From Sulfurisoma sp963709555 (lineage in GTDB: Bacteria > Pseudomonadota > Gammaproteobacteria > Burkholderiales > Rhodocyclaceae): a DNA stretch of 64,000 nt. Below, in pieces: positions 9,642 to 17,942 of the stretch. The DNA is taken from NCBI GenBank assembly GCA_963709555.1, contig CAVPWR010000005.1:124001-188000 (forward strand), in the 5' to 3' direction. The notes under the pieces were generated by a model. The model did not search any database and was not told the DNA's origin. It worked only from the letters and a program-made list of their open reading frames with translations. The translations under genes and the position numbers were made by a program. Every line of letters starts with the position of its first letter. The first letter of the stretch is position 1.

Positions 9642-10670
9642 TTATGGCTTTGCCGCGGCGGGCACGGCGAAAGAAAAGATGTCGGCGTAGAACTCGTTGT
9701 CCGGCAGCCCGTGGACAACGAAGTCGCGCTTGGCCGCCTCGATCATCGCCGGCGCGCCGCAGGCATAGGCCTGGTGGCCGGACAGGTCGGGGAAGTCGGC
9801 GAGGGCAGCTTCGTGCACGAGGCCGGTGCGGCCGTTCCAGGCGTCCCCGGCCGCCGGATCGGACAGCACCGGCACGTACTTGATGTGCGGATGTGCGGCC
9901 GCCCATTGTGCCGGCAGGTCGGGCATGTAGAGCCCGGCGCGATTGCGTGCCCCCCAGTAGAGCGTCATCGGCCGCGTGATCCTGTTGTGGATGGCGTGCT
10001 CGATGATGCCCTTGATCGGGGCGAAGCCGGTGCCGCCGGCGATCAGGATGATGGGCTTGTCCGAATCCTCGCGCAGGAAGAAGCTGCCGTGCGGCCCCTC
10101 GAAGCGCAGGATCTCCTTCTCGTGCATGGCGTGGAAGACGTGATCGGTGAAGGTGCCGCCGGGGATGAGGCGCACGTGCAGTTGCAGCAGTTCGTCGTCG
10201 TGCGGGGCGTTGGCGAGCGAGAAGGCGCGGCGCTTGCCGTCCTTGAGCAGGAACTCGATGTACTGGCCGGCGAGGAACTGCAGGCGTTCGTTGGTCGGCA
10301 GCTTCAGCGTCATCAACATCACGTCGTCAGCGAGCTTCTCCAGATGCTGCACGCGGCAGGGCATGGTCTTGACCGGAATGTCCTTGATCGCGCCGATCTC
10401 CTTCACTTCCAGCACCAGGTCCGACAGCGGCTTGGCGCAGCAGAACAGTGCCAGCCCCTCGGCGCGCTCGGCCAGCGGCAGGGCATGGTCCTGGGCGATG
10501 CCGAAATCGACGTGGCCTTCGAGCACCTTGCCCTTGCAGGCGCCGCAGGCGCCGTTGCGGCAGCCATAGGGCAGGTTGAAACCGGCGTCGAGCGCCGCCT
10601 GCAGGATGGGCTCATTGGCCGGCGCCGCGAAGCTGTGACCGCTGGGTTGGAGAGTGATGTTGAAGGCCAT
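9642..10670 (-). CDS. ascD: CDP-6-deoxy-delta-3,4-glucoseen reductase-like ferredoxin/FAD reductase
   Basis: Protein of 342 residues from ATG 10670. The N-terminal plant-type [2Fe-2S] domain has the cluster motif CRNGACGACKG with the fourth cysteine in LFCCAKP. The FAD domain carries RAFSLANAP and the NAD domain carries IAGGTGFAPIKGI. The family (AscD/RfbI-like, also related to oxygenase reductases) moves electrons from NAD(P)H through FAD to an iron-sulfur centre; in betaproteobacteria a lone copy like this is common and its partner is usually unknown. The frame remains open to 10781 through a GC-rich intergenic repeat, but those residues are not part of the family. No sugar-nucleotide genes are near, so the sugar role is doubtful. 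Confidence 0.82.
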   Translation of the reverse strand: MAFNITLQPSGHSFAAPANEPILQAALDAGFNLPYGCRNGACGACKGKVLEGHVDFGIAQDHALPLAERAEGLALFCCAKPLSDLVLEVKEIGAIKDIPVKTMPCRVQHLEKLADDVMLMTLKLPTNERLQFLAGQYIEFLLKDGKRRAFSLANAPHDDELLQLHVRLIPGGTFTDHVFHAMHEKEILRFEGPHGSFFLREDSDKPIILIAGGTGFAPIKGIIEHAIHNRITRPMTLYWGARNRAGLYMPDLPAQWAAAHPHIKYVPVLSDPAAGDAWNGRTGLVHEAALADFPDLSGHQAYACGAPAMIEAAKRDFVVHGLPDNEFYADIFSFAVPAAAKP

Positions 10671-10690
10671 GCGATAATTTGCCTCTTGAA

Positions 10691-10753
10691 GGGCCGCCCC
10701 GGGAGAAATAGCGCCCCCCGTGGGGGCAGCGAGCGGAGCGAGCGTGGGGGCCA
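10691..10753 (+). repeat. GC-rich intergenic repeat, copy 1
   Basis: Contains GGGCCGCCCC, a C-run/G-run hairpin (GCGCCCCCCGTGGGGGC), GCAGCGAGC and GCGAGCGTGGGGG. The same blocks in the same order recur at 22827, 41172 and in part at 24969, 38658 and 51311. It fills the divergent gap between the reductase gene and the downstream epimerase-like gene. Confidence 0.8.
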
Positions 10754-10761
10754 TATATTTT

Positions 10762-11628
10762 ATGCGTAGATTGCTGATCATCGGCTGCGGCGATGTCGTT
10801 CGCCGCGTTTTGCCACAACTCGTTCGCCGCTGGCGCGTCTATGCGCTGGTGCGCGTCTGGGATCCGGCGCTGCGGGCGCTGGGTGTCGTTCAGATTACCG
10901 GGGATCTCGACCGCGCCGCCAGCCTGCAGCGGCTGATCGGGCTGGCCCACGCCGTGCTGCACAGCGCGCCGCCCGGGGAAGGGGCTGAGGAAGATACGCG
11001 GACCAGGAATCTGATCGCCATTTTGCGACGCGGAAGTCTAGCACGCCGCCTTGTCTACATCAGCACCAGCGGCGTCTATGGAGACTGCGCTGGCGACAGG
11101 GTTTTCGAGACGCGGCGGCTGGCGCCGCGCACGGCGCGCGCGCGGCGGCGGGTGTCGGCCGAGACGCTGTTGCGCCGCTTCGGCCGCGAGTCGGGCTGCG
11201 CCGTTTCGATCCTGCGCGCACCCGGCATCTACGCCGCCGACCGCCTGCCGCTGGAGCGGCTGCGCCGCGGCCTGCCGCTGCTGCTGCCGCAAGAGGACAT
11301 ATACACCAACCACATCCACGCCGAGGACCTCGGCCGTGCCTGCCTCGCCGCGCTTGAGCGCGGCGGCGCCGGACGCGCCTACAACGCCTCCGACGACTCC
11401 GATATCACCATGGGCGACTGGTTCGGCAAGCTGGCCACCGCCTTTGCGCTGCCGCAGCCGCCGCGGGTGACGCGGGCCGAGGCGGAACGGGTGCTGCCGC
11501 CGGTGCAGCTGTCCTTCATGCGCGAGTCGCGGCGGCTCGACAATGCGCGCCTCAAAACCGAGTTGCGGCTGCGACTGGATTATCCGACCGTGGACGCCGG
11601 CATTGCGGCTGCCCTGAAAGGTAAGTGA
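10762..11628 (+). CDS. NAD(P)-binding epimerase/reductase-like protein (extended SDR)
   Basis: Protein of 288 residues from ATG 10762 (MRRLLIIGCGDVVRR). The Rossmann start IIGCGDV replaces the usual GxxGxxG by a shorter glycine pattern, and a YxxxK-type active site is not clear (VYISTSGVYGDC is present but the lysine partner is not). Such proteins are related to YeeZ/WcaG-type epimerases and often act as NAD(P)-binding proteins of unknown substrate. The stop overlaps the region of the hemJ start, so the two genes are probably cotranscribed. A link to heme synthesis is only positional. Confidence 0.75.
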   Translation: MRRLLIIGCGDVVRRVLPQLVRRWRVYALVRVWDPALRALGVVQITGDLDRAASLQRLIGLAHAVLHSAPPGEGAEEDTRTRNLIAILRRGSLARRLVYISTSGVYGDCAGDRVFETRRLAPRTARARRRVSAETLLRRFGRESGCAVSILRAPGIYAADRLPLERLRRGLPLLLPQEDIYTNHIHAEDLGRACLAALERGGAGRAYNASDDSDITMGDWFGKLATAFALPQPPRVTRAEAERVLPPVQLSFMRESRRLDNARLKTELRLRLDYPTVDAGIAAALKGK

Positions 11629-11630
11629 GC

Positions 11631-12047
11631 ATGCTCTGGGTGAAAGCCTTCCACATCGTCTTCGTCGTCAGCTGGTTCGCCGGCCTCTTCTACCTGCCGC
11701 GCATCTTCGTCAATCTCGCCATGGTGCCGGCGGGCAGTTTCGCCGAGCGCGAGCGCCTGCTGCTGATGGCCCGAAAGCTCTACCGGTTCGTCACACCCAT
11801 CGGCGCACTGGCGGTGATTTTCGGGCTGTGGCTGTGGTTCGGCTACGGCTTCGGCGGCGGCTGGCTCTGGGCCAAGACCGCGCTGGTGACCGGCCTCATC
11901 GGTTACCACTTCTGGTGCGGCCGCCTGCTGCGCGAATTCGCCGCCGGGCAGAACGCGCGCGACCACGTCTGGTTCCGCTTCTTCAACGAGGTTCCGGTGC
12001 TGGCGCTGCTGGTGATTTGCATCCTCGTCGTGGTGAAGCCGTTTTGA
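11631..12047 (+). CDS. hemJ: Protoporphyrinogen oxidase HemJ (CopD-like membrane protein)
   Basis: Membrane protein of 138 residues with four predicted helices. The N-terminus WVKAFHIVFVVSWFAGLFYL with the conserved histidine and the LPRIFVN segment identify HemJ, the oxygen-type protoporphyrinogen IX oxidase found in many proteobacteria that lack HemG and HemY. It performs the penultimate step of heme synthesis in the inner membrane. ATG 11631 is chosen; a GTG two codons upstream overlaps the previous stop. hemL and hemW elsewhere in the window belong to the same pathway. Confidence 0.88.
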   Translation: MLWVKAFHIVFVVSWFAGLFYLPRIFVNLAMVPAGSFAERERLLLMARKLYRFVTPIGALAVIFGLWLWFGYGFGGGWLWAKTALVTGLIGYHFWCGRLLREFAAGQNARDHVWFRFFNEVPVLALLVICILVVVKPF

Positions 12048-12197
12048 GATGCAAGGCCAACACTTTTCCTAGGGCTTTCTGATTCGCGGCATTCTCGAGA
12101 CGAGACGAAGCCGTGCGATGCTCTGACCGAAGCGACGCTTTTCCCCGACGCCGCGATCCGCACGGCTGGCGAACTGCCGTCGGACAAATGGCCCACC

Positions 12198-12225
12198 TTG
12201 ATTTTCTGTCTCGATGTGATACATT
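12198..12225 (+). promoter_or_regulatory. Probable sigma-70 promoter of the toxin-antitoxin pair
   Basis: TTGATT (12198-12203) and TACATT (12220-12225) with a 16-base spacer lie 37 bases upstream of the antitoxin start. The segment is distinctly AT-rich compared with its surroundings. The rest of the 214-base gap after hemJ shows no gene. Confidence 0.5.
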
Positions 12226-12247
12226 CTCATTTAGTTTGTAATACACA
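12215..12247. promoter_or_regulatory. Possible operator of the CopG-type antitoxin
   Basis: TGTGATACA and TGTAATACACA form an imperfect inverted repeat overlapping the -10 region. Ribbon-helix-helix antitoxins usually bind such repeats to repress their own operon. The match is imperfect, so this is a suggestion only. Confidence 0.3.
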
Positions 12248-12261
12248 TTGGGGATGCCGCC

Positions 12262-12507
12262 ATGACCGTCACCGTCCGCTTGCCCGCCGTGCTCGAAGAG
12301 GAACTGGCGCAATATTGCGTTCAGCGCCGCCTGACCCGCAGCGATGCGATCAAGCAGGCCATTACGCGCCTGGTGACGGCGGAGCGCGACGTGCCTTCGG
12401 CTTATGACCTGGGGCGCGACCTGTTCGACCCCAAGACTGACGAGACCCCCGTCGAAGATGTTGCGGCCAACACCAAGCGGCTGTTGCGCGAGCGCTTTCG
12501 CAAGTGA
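12262..12507 (+). CDS. Ribbon-helix-helix (CopG-type) antitoxin
   Basis: Protein of 81 residues. The N-terminal MTVTVRLPAVLEEELAQYC, followed by RSDAIKQAITRLV, is a ribbon-helix-helix DNA-binding domain; the C-terminal part (DLFDPKTDETPVEDVAANT) is acidic and is expected to wrap and neutralise the toxin. It overlaps the PIN toxin gene by four bases (GTGA), the usual translational coupling of such pairs. It probably binds its own promoter. Confidence 0.85.
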   Translation: MTVTVRLPAVLEEELAQYCVQRRLTRSDAIKQAITRLVTAERDVPSAYDLGRDLFDPKTDETPVEDVAANTKRLLRERFRK

Positions 12508-12926
12508 TTCCTGCCAATGCCCTGCTGGTAGATACCGGCTTTCTGGTGGCGCTGTTTCGCCGCCGCGACCGGCTACGTTCCGCGGCGCGGAATTTTCTCG
12601 TGGCTTCGAAGGCGCCGCTTGTGACCGTGGCGCCGGTGATCGTGGAGACCTGCTTCTTCCTCAATGCCGAGGAAAAGCGGAATCTGCTGGAGTGGGTGAA
12701 GCGTGGCGCTCTGGAAGTGCGCGATGTGCCCGTCGAGGGGTATCCGAAAGTGGCGTGGCTGATTGGCAAGTACGCCGACCGCGATCCCGATTTCACCGAC
12801 ATGGCCTTGCTCTGGCTGGCTCAGGAAAGCGGCTGCCGGCGGGTGCTGACTGTCGATGCAGCCGACTTCGCGGTCTATCGTGGCAAGTCAGGCAAGGCGC
12901 TCGACCTGCCGCAATGGATGGATTGA
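12504..12926 (+). CDS. PIN-domain ribonuclease toxin (VapC-like)
   Basis: Protein of 140 residues starting at GTG 12504. The four acidic residues expected for a PIN nuclease are visible: LLVDTGFL near the start, VIVETCFF, DFTDMALLWLA and TVDAADF near the end. VapC toxins cut specific tRNAs or rRNA. The pair with a CopG-type antitoxin directly upstream and a promoter-like sequence makes a complete type II module. It sits between hemJ and an RNA methyltransferase gene. Confidence 0.85.
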   Translation: MIPANALLVDTGFLVALFRRRDRLRSAARNFLVASKAPLVTVAPVIVETCFFLNAEEKRNLLEWVKRGALEVRDVPVEGYPKVAWLIGKYADRDPDFTDMALLWLAQESGCRRVLTVDAADFAVYRGKSGKALDLPQWMD

Positions 12927-12936
12927 GGACCGAATC

Positions 12937-14100
12937 ATGACGCTACAACGATTCTTCGCGCCCTGCCCGCGTGGGCTGGAGCCGCTGCTGGTCGAGGACG
13001 TGGCCGCCGCCGGGGCAAGCGACATCCAGGAGGTGCCGGGTGGCGTCGGATTCGCCGGCAGCTGGGAGACCTGCTACCGGGTCAATCTCGAATCGCGCAT
13101 CGCCACGCGCGTGCTGTGGTGCGTTGCCGGCCGTGACTATCGCAGCGAAGAAGACATCTACCGCCTGGCGCGTGACGTCAACTGGCCGCGCCTGTTCGAC
13201 GTGCGCCGCAGCATCCGCGTCCACGTCACGGCCGTGCGCTCGCCGCTGAAGAGCCTCGAGTTCGCCACGCTGCGGGTCAAGGATGCGGTGTGCGACTGCT
13301 TCCGCGATGCGGTGGGCGAACGACCCAATGTGAGTGCCGAGCCCGACATCCGCATCCACCTGTTCCTGACCGCCGATAAGGCGACGCTCTACGCCGACAC
13401 CTCGGGCGAAGCGTTGTGGCAGCGCGGCCACAAGCTGGCCAAGGTGGCCGCGCCGCTGAAGGAAAACCTCGCCGCTGGCATCCTGCGCCTGGCCGGCTGG
13501 AAGCCCGGGGTGCCGCTGCTCGACCCGATGTGCGGCAGCGGCACCTTCCTGCTCGAAGCCGCCGGCATGGCCCTGGGCGACGCGCCAGGGCTGTCGCGCG
13601 ACGAGCGCGACTTCGGTTTCGCGCGCCTCAAGAACTACGATGCCGTGCTGTGGAAGCGATTGCGCAGCGAGGCGGCGGAGCGGCGATCGGCCGCCGTGGC
13701 GCCACTGCCGATTTTTGGCAGCGACCTGTCCGACGATGCAGTGGCGCGCGCCAGGCAGAATCTCGCCTATGCCGGGATCGACGACCTGGTGACGGTGGAG
13801 CGCGCCGATCTGCTCGCGCGCGTAGCGCCGGCGGCAAGCGGCGTACTGGTGGCCAATCCGCCCTATGGCGAGCGCCTCGGCGAGGCGGACGAACTGGCTG
13901 CGTTCTATCCGCGGCTGGGCGATGCTTTGAAGAAGAATTTTGCCGGCTGGGACTGCTGGCTGCTTTCGGCCGATACGCGCCTGCCCAAGCTGATCGGCCT
14001 CAAACCGAAACGGAAAATCCCGCTTTTCAATGGTCCGCTGGAGTGCCGGCTTTATGGCATCCCCATCGTTGCCGGTAGCGCGCGAACGCGACCGGCCTGA
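12937..14100 (+). CDS. THUMP-domain class I SAM-dependent RNA methyltransferase (RlmL N-terminal type)
   Basis: Protein of 387 residues from ATG 12937. An N-terminal ferredoxin-like/THUMP region (to about 160) is followed by a Rossmann methyltransferase domain with DPMCGSGTFLLEAAG and the catalytic NPPYGERLG motif typical of N2-guanine methylation. It matches the N-terminal half of E. coli RlmL (23S rRNA G2445) and stand-alone homologues in betaproteobacteria; the RlmK half is absent. It starts 10 bases after the toxin gene but is not functionally linked to it. Confidence 0.85.
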   Translation: MTLQRFFAPCPRGLEPLLVEDVAAAGASDIQEVPGGVGFAGSWETCYRVNLESRIATRVLWCVAGRDYRSEEDIYRLARDVNWPRLFDVRRSIRVHVTAVRSPLKSLEFATLRVKDAVCDCFRDAVGERPNVSAEPDIRIHLFLTADKATLYADTSGEALWQRGHKLAKVAAPLKENLAAGILRLAGWKPGVPLLDPMCGSGTFLLEAAGMALGDAPGLSRDERDFGFARLKNYDAVLWKRLRSEAAERRSAAVAPLPIFGSDLSDDAVARARQNLAYAGIDDLVTVERADLLARVAPAASGVLVANPPYGERLGEADELAAFYPRLGDALKKNFAGWDCWLLSADTRLPKLIGLKPKRKIPLFNGPLECRLYGIPIVAGSARTRPA

Positions 14101-14107
14101 GGCGGGA

Positions 14108-14656
14108 TCAGAACATCGCCTTGGCCACCGGCCAGGCGAATTTGCTGGTGAGCATGACGAAGATGGCCCCGAGCACCCAGCGACTGCGCACGAACATGAA
14201 AATCAGTTCACCCAGTGCCACCAGTTGGCTGTCGCTGCGCGCAGGCGCCGGCGCCACGGGCCGGGTACTGGCCCGCTGCGGATTGCGGGTGATGGTGTCG
14301 CGCGATACCAGCGGGTCGGAGAAAACATCCCCTGCCAGCCGGGCCTGATCGCCGCTGTCGACGAGCCGATAGGCCTCGCTGAGTGACATGGAGGAGCCGC
14401 GCACCAGCTCCAAGGCGCGCCGCACTTTGTTGGTCTGCATCAGAAACAGGACTTCGTTGGCGACCTCGACCGGCAGGCCCTGGCGGCTGCCGTCGCGGGA
14501 GTCCATCAGCAGATGGCTGAAGAAGGCGTCGAGCTCGCGGCTGCCCCACGTCATGCAAATCTTGGCGCAGAGGTGCGGGATGCGCTCGATTGCGCCTTGG
14601 TATCGCGTGGGCGGGGCTGCGTGGTGACGCGCGGCCGTGTCCGAGTGTCCAGTCAT
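14108..14656 (-). CDS. Tail-anchored protein of unknown function
   Basis: Protein of 182 residues that I do not recognise. The region MTWGSRELDAFFSHLLMDSR to VANEVLFLMQTNKVRRALELV is helical and looks conserved in style; a linker rich in Pro and Ala (RPVAPAPARSD) leads to one C-terminal membrane helix (LIFMFVRSRWVLGAIFVML). This suggests a cytoplasmic helical domain anchored by its tail. ATG 14554 is an alternative start. It lies downstream of pilU on the same strand after a strong hairpin, so a link with type IV pili is possible but unproven. Confidence 0.6.
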   Translation of the reverse strand: MTGHSDTAARHHAAPPTRYQGAIERIPHLCAKICMTWGSRELDAFFSHLLMDSRDGSRQGLPVEVANEVLFLMQTNKVRRALELVRGSSMSLSEAYRLVDSGDQARLAGDVFSDPLVSRDTITRNPQRASTRPVAPAPARSDSQLVALGELIFMFVRSRWVLGAIFVMLTSKFAWPVAKAMF

Positions 14657-14756
14657 AAGAGCGTGCCCATAAGCGGCTGCCGAAAGACCGCGATTCTATG
14701 CCGGATAGGAGTCGAACGGCCAGCCGCAGGCGGCCGCAGGGCGCTGAAACTGCCGG

Positions 14757-14780
14757 CGAGCGTGACCTGCGTCACGCTCG
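14757..14780 (-). terminator. Perfect hairpin downstream of pilU
   Basis: CGAGCGTGAC and GTCACGCTCG form a perfect 10-bp stem with a CTGC loop, 26 bases after the pilU stop. There is no T-run, so it is a terminator-like or mRNA-end-protecting hairpin rather than a classical intrinsic terminator. Confidence 0.55.
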
Positions 14781-14805
14781 TGCAGCTGGAACGGCGGCGC
14801 GGAGC

Positions 14806-15942
14806 CTAGACGATATCCAGATGCTGGATGCCGGCCGAGAGGTCCTTGTCCTTCGATTCCTGGCCGTGCAGCTTGATCTGCAGCCGCAGGTCGTTGACCG
14901 AGTCGGCGTTGCGCAGGGCATCCTCGTAGGAAATCTTGCCGCCCTCGTAGAGGTCGAACAGGGCCTGGTCGAAGGTTTGCATGCCCAGTTCGCGCGACTT
15001 CTTCATGATCTCCTTGATCTCGTGCACGTCGCCCTTGAAGATGAGGTCGGAGATCAGTGGCGAGTTCAACAGGATCTCGATGGCGGCGGCGCGGCCCTTG
15101 CCTTCCTTGAGCGGAATCAGTCGCTGCGAGCAGATGCCGCGCAGGTTGAGCGACAGGTCCATCAGCAACTGGGCGCGCCGTTCCTCGGGGAAGAAGTTGA
15201 TGATGCGGTCGAGTGCCTGGTTGGTCGAGTTGGCGTGCAGCGTGCCCAGGCAAAGGTGGCCGGTTTCGGCGAAGGCGATGGCGTGCTCCATGGTCTCGGC
15301 TTCGCGAATCTCGCCGATCAGGATCACGTCGGGTGCCTGGCGCAGGGTGTTCTTCAGCGCCATTTCCCATGACTCCGTGTCTACGCCGACCTCGCGCTGG
15401 GTGATGATGCAGTTCTTGTGCTCATGCACGTATTCGACCGGGTCCTCGATGGTGATGATGTGGCCGTAGGAATTCTGGTTGCGGTAGCCGACCATGGCCG
15501 CCAGCGAGGTCGACTTGCCGGAGCCGGTGCCGCCGACGAACAGCACCAGGCCGCGCTTGGTCATGGCGACGTCCTTCAGCACCGACGGCAGGTTGAGGTC
15601 CTCGAAGTTGGGGATGGTGGTGTTGATGGTCCGCAGCACCATGCCGCTGCGACCCTGCTGCATGAAGGCATTGACGCGGAAGCGGCCGATGCCGGCGGGG
15701 CTGATGGCGAAGTTGCACTCCTTGGTGGCTTCGTAATCGGCGGCCTGCTTGTCGTTCATCACCGCGCGGCACAGTTCGATGGTGTGCTGCGGCGTCAGCG
15801 GCTGGGTGGTGACCGGGGTCATCTTGCCGTCGACCTTCATCGCCGGCGGGAAGCCGGCGGTGATGAACAGGTCGGAACCCTTCTTCTGGACCATCATGGC
15901 CAGAAGCTGGTGCATGAATTTCAGGCCTTCGTCGCGTTCCAT
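14806..15942 (-). CDS. pilU: Type IV pilus retraction ATPase PilU
   Basis: Protein of 378 residues, the usual PilU length. Walker A GGTGSGKST, the Asp box ITIEDPVEYVHEH, Walker B DVILIGEIREAETM and the His box GHLCLGTLHAN are all present. PilU is the PilT-dependent accessory retraction motor at the base of the pilus. It lies 195 bases downstream of pilT on the same strand, separated by hairpin-rich sequence. Confidence 0.94.
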   Translation of the reverse strand: MERDEGLKFMHQLLAMMVQKKGSDLFITAGFPPAMKVDGKMTPVTTQPLTPQHTIELCRAVMNDKQAADYEATKECNFAISPAGIGRFRVNAFMQQGRSGMVLRTINTTIPNFEDLNLPSVLKDVAMTKRGLVLFVGGTGSGKSTSLAAMVGYRNQNSYGHIITIEDPVEYVHEHKNCIITQREVGVDTESWEMALKNTLRQAPDVILIGEIREAETMEHAIAFAETGHLCLGTLHANSTNQALDRIINFFPEERRAQLLMDLSLNLRGICSQRLIPLKEGKGRAAAIEILLNSPLISDLIFKGDVHEIKEIMKKSRELGMQTFDQALFDLYEGGKISYEDALRNADSVNDLRLQIKLHGQESKDKDLSAGIQHLDIV

Positions 15943-15974
15943 GTGTCAGTCTCCAAGCGTGCCCTCAATCCCTA

Positions 15975-16137
15975 GCCGCGTCAGCGGCTCACTTCAGTCG
16001 CCTCCCCGCGAGGGGGGCGGAGGCGGGGTTTCACGAAGCCCCGCTTCGTGCCGCCGGAGCCGGCAGGCTGTGCAAAGCCTGCCGCAGGCGGACGGGAGGG
16101 GCGGGTGTCCAGTTCCGCAAGGATAATTTCGCCGGCA
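15975..16137 (-). repeat. Hairpin-rich pilT-pilU intergenic region
   Basis: Two clear hairpins lie here: CACGAAG/CTTCGTG (16032-16050) and GGCAGGCT/AGCCTGCC (16062-16083), plus a C-run/G-run pair near 16002-16026. They follow the pilT stop and may attenuate transcription into pilU or stabilise the pilT mRNA. Confidence 0.5.
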
Positions 16138-17181
16138 TCAGCCGGCGAAGTTGTCCTTGTTCGCGGCCTTGCTGCGCGCCTCCGACGGCGAAACGACGTT
16201 GCGCTTGACCAGGTCCTGCAGGTTCTGGTCCAGCGTCTGCATGCCGAACTGCTGGCCGGTCTGGATCGCCGAATACATCTGCGCCACCTTGGCCTCGCGG
16301 ATCAGGTTGCGGATGGCCGGCGTGCCGATCATGATCTCGTGCGCCGCGACGCGGCCCTGGCCGTCCTTGGTCTTGAGCAGCGTCTGCGAGATCACCGCCT
16401 TCAGCGATTCCGACAGCATCGAACGCACCATTTCCTTCTCGGCGGCGGGGAAGACGTCGATGATCCGGTCGATGGTCTTGGCCGCGGAACTGGTGTGCAG
16501 GGTGCCGAACACCAGGTGGCCGGTCTCGGCGGCGGACAGCGCCAGGCGGATGGTTTCGAGGTCGCGCATCTCGCCGACCAGGATCACGTCCGGGTCCTCG
16601 CGCAACGCCGACCGGAGCGCGTTGTTGAACGACAGCGTGTGCGGGCCGACTTCGCGCTGGTTGATCAGGCACTTCTTCGATTCATGCACGAATTCGATCG
16701 GGTCCTCGACGGTGAGGATGTGGCCGTACTCGTTCTCGTTCTTGTGGTTGACCATGGCCGCCAGGGTGGTCGACTTGCCGGAGCCGGTCGGGCCGGTGAC
16801 CAGCACCACGCCGCGCGGCTGGTCGGCCAGTTCCTCGAAAATCTTTGGACACTTGAGCTCCTCGAGCGTCAGGATCTTGGAGGGAATGGTCCGCAGCACC
16901 GCCGCCGCGCCGCGGTTCTGGACGAAGGCGTTGACGCGGAAACGCGCCAGGCCCGGTATCGCGAACGAGAAGTCCAGCTCGAGGTTTTCCTCGTAGTGCT
17001 TGCGCTGGCCGTCGTTCATGATGTCGTAAATCATGGAATGCACATCCTTGTGCTCCATGGCCGGCAGGTTGATGCGGCGCACGTCGCCGTGCACGCGGAT
17101 CATCGGCGGCAACCCGGCCGAGAGGTGCAGGTCGGAGGCCTTGTTCTTGACGACGAAGGCGAGCAGTTCGGTGATGTCCAT
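16138..17181 (-). CDS. pilT: Type IV pilus retraction ATPase PilT
   Basis: Protein of 347 residues with Walker A GPTGSGKST, Asp box TVEDPIEFVHE, Walker B DVILVGEMRDLETI and the His box GHLVFGTLHTSSA. PilT powers retraction of type IV pili and is required for twitching and for DNA uptake in competent bacteria. It is divergent from yggS, the usual arrangement in beta- and gammaproteobacteria. Confidence 0.95.
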   Translation of the reverse strand: MDITELLAFVVKNKASDLHLSAGLPPMIRVHGDVRRINLPAMEHKDVHSMIYDIMNDGQRKHYEENLELDFSFAIPGLARFRVNAFVQNRGAAAVLRTIPSKILTLEELKCPKIFEELADQPRGVVLVTGPTGSGKSTTLAAMVNHKNENEYGHILTVEDPIEFVHESKKCLINQREVGPHTLSFNNALRSALREDPDVILVGEMRDLETIRLALSAAETGHLVFGTLHTSSAAKTIDRIIDVFPAAEKEMVRSMLSESLKAVISQTLLKTKDGQGRVAAHEIMIGTPAIRNLIREAKVAQMYSAIQTGQQFGMQTLDQNLQDLVKRNVVSPSEARSKAANKDNFAG

Positions 17182-17239
17182 GCGAGCTTCCCTGTGAGCG
17201 ATCCCGGATCGGTGCGGTTGGTATACTTGAAGCCGCTAT

Positions 17240-17942
17240 ATGACAACAATCGCCGCCAACTTGCAAGCCGTAAGGGAACGCATTGCCGCCGCCTGCGCCG
17301 CGGCGGGGCGACCGGTCGCGGATGTGGCCTTGCTGGCGGTTTCCAAGACCTGGCCGGCCGCGGCGGTGCGCGAGGCCGCGGCGGCGGGTCAGTACGCCTT
17401 CGGCGAGAGTTACGTGCAGGAGGCCGTGGCCAAGATCGCGGTCCTCGCGCGACCTGGCTGCCCGCGGCGTCGAGTGGCATTTCATCGGGCCCCTGCAGAG
17501 CAACAAGACCCGGCCCGTGGCGGAAAACTTCGACTGGGTGCATTCGATCGAGCGCTTCAAGGTCGCCGAGCGGCTGGCCGCGCAGCGGCCGCCCGGCATG
17601 CCGCCGCTGAATGTCTGCCTGCAGGTGAATGTCTCGGGCGAAGCGAGCAAGAGCGGCTGCGCGCCGGAAGCGGCGCCCGAACTGGCGCGAGCGGTGGTAC
17701 AACTGCCTAACCTGCGGCTGCGCGGCTTGATGGCCATCCCCGAGCCAACCGCAGACCCGACGCTGGCGCGACGGCGCTTTGCCAGCCTGCGCGAACTGCG
17801 CGACCGGCTGGTGGCGGAAGGGCTGCCGCTCGATACGCTGTCGATGGGAATGAGCCACGACCTCGAAGCGGCGATCATGGAAGGCGCGACAATGGTGCGC
17901 GTCGGCACGGCTATTTTTGGAGAAAGGGTTTACTCGACATGA
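17240..17942 (+). CDS. yggS: Pyridoxal-phosphate homeostasis protein YggS, frameshifted
   Basis: The first 70 residues (MTTIAANLQAVRERIAAAC, with the PLP lysine in LLAVSKTW) end in one frame; the rest continues in another from RDLAARGVEWHFIGPLQSNK through SMGMSHDLEAAI. A one-base indel near 17440-17450 separates them. Corrected, the protein has the family length of about 233 residues and keeps the HFIGxLQxNK and SMGMSxD motifs. YggS binds PLP and affects amino-acid homeostasis. Its stop overlaps the proC start by four bases. Confidence 0.88.

Noticed and set aside
9675..9700. Possible motif copy in the ferredoxin reductase gene (AAAAGATGTCGGCG)
   Set aside because: The match stops after GTCGGCG and does not include CTGGCG.
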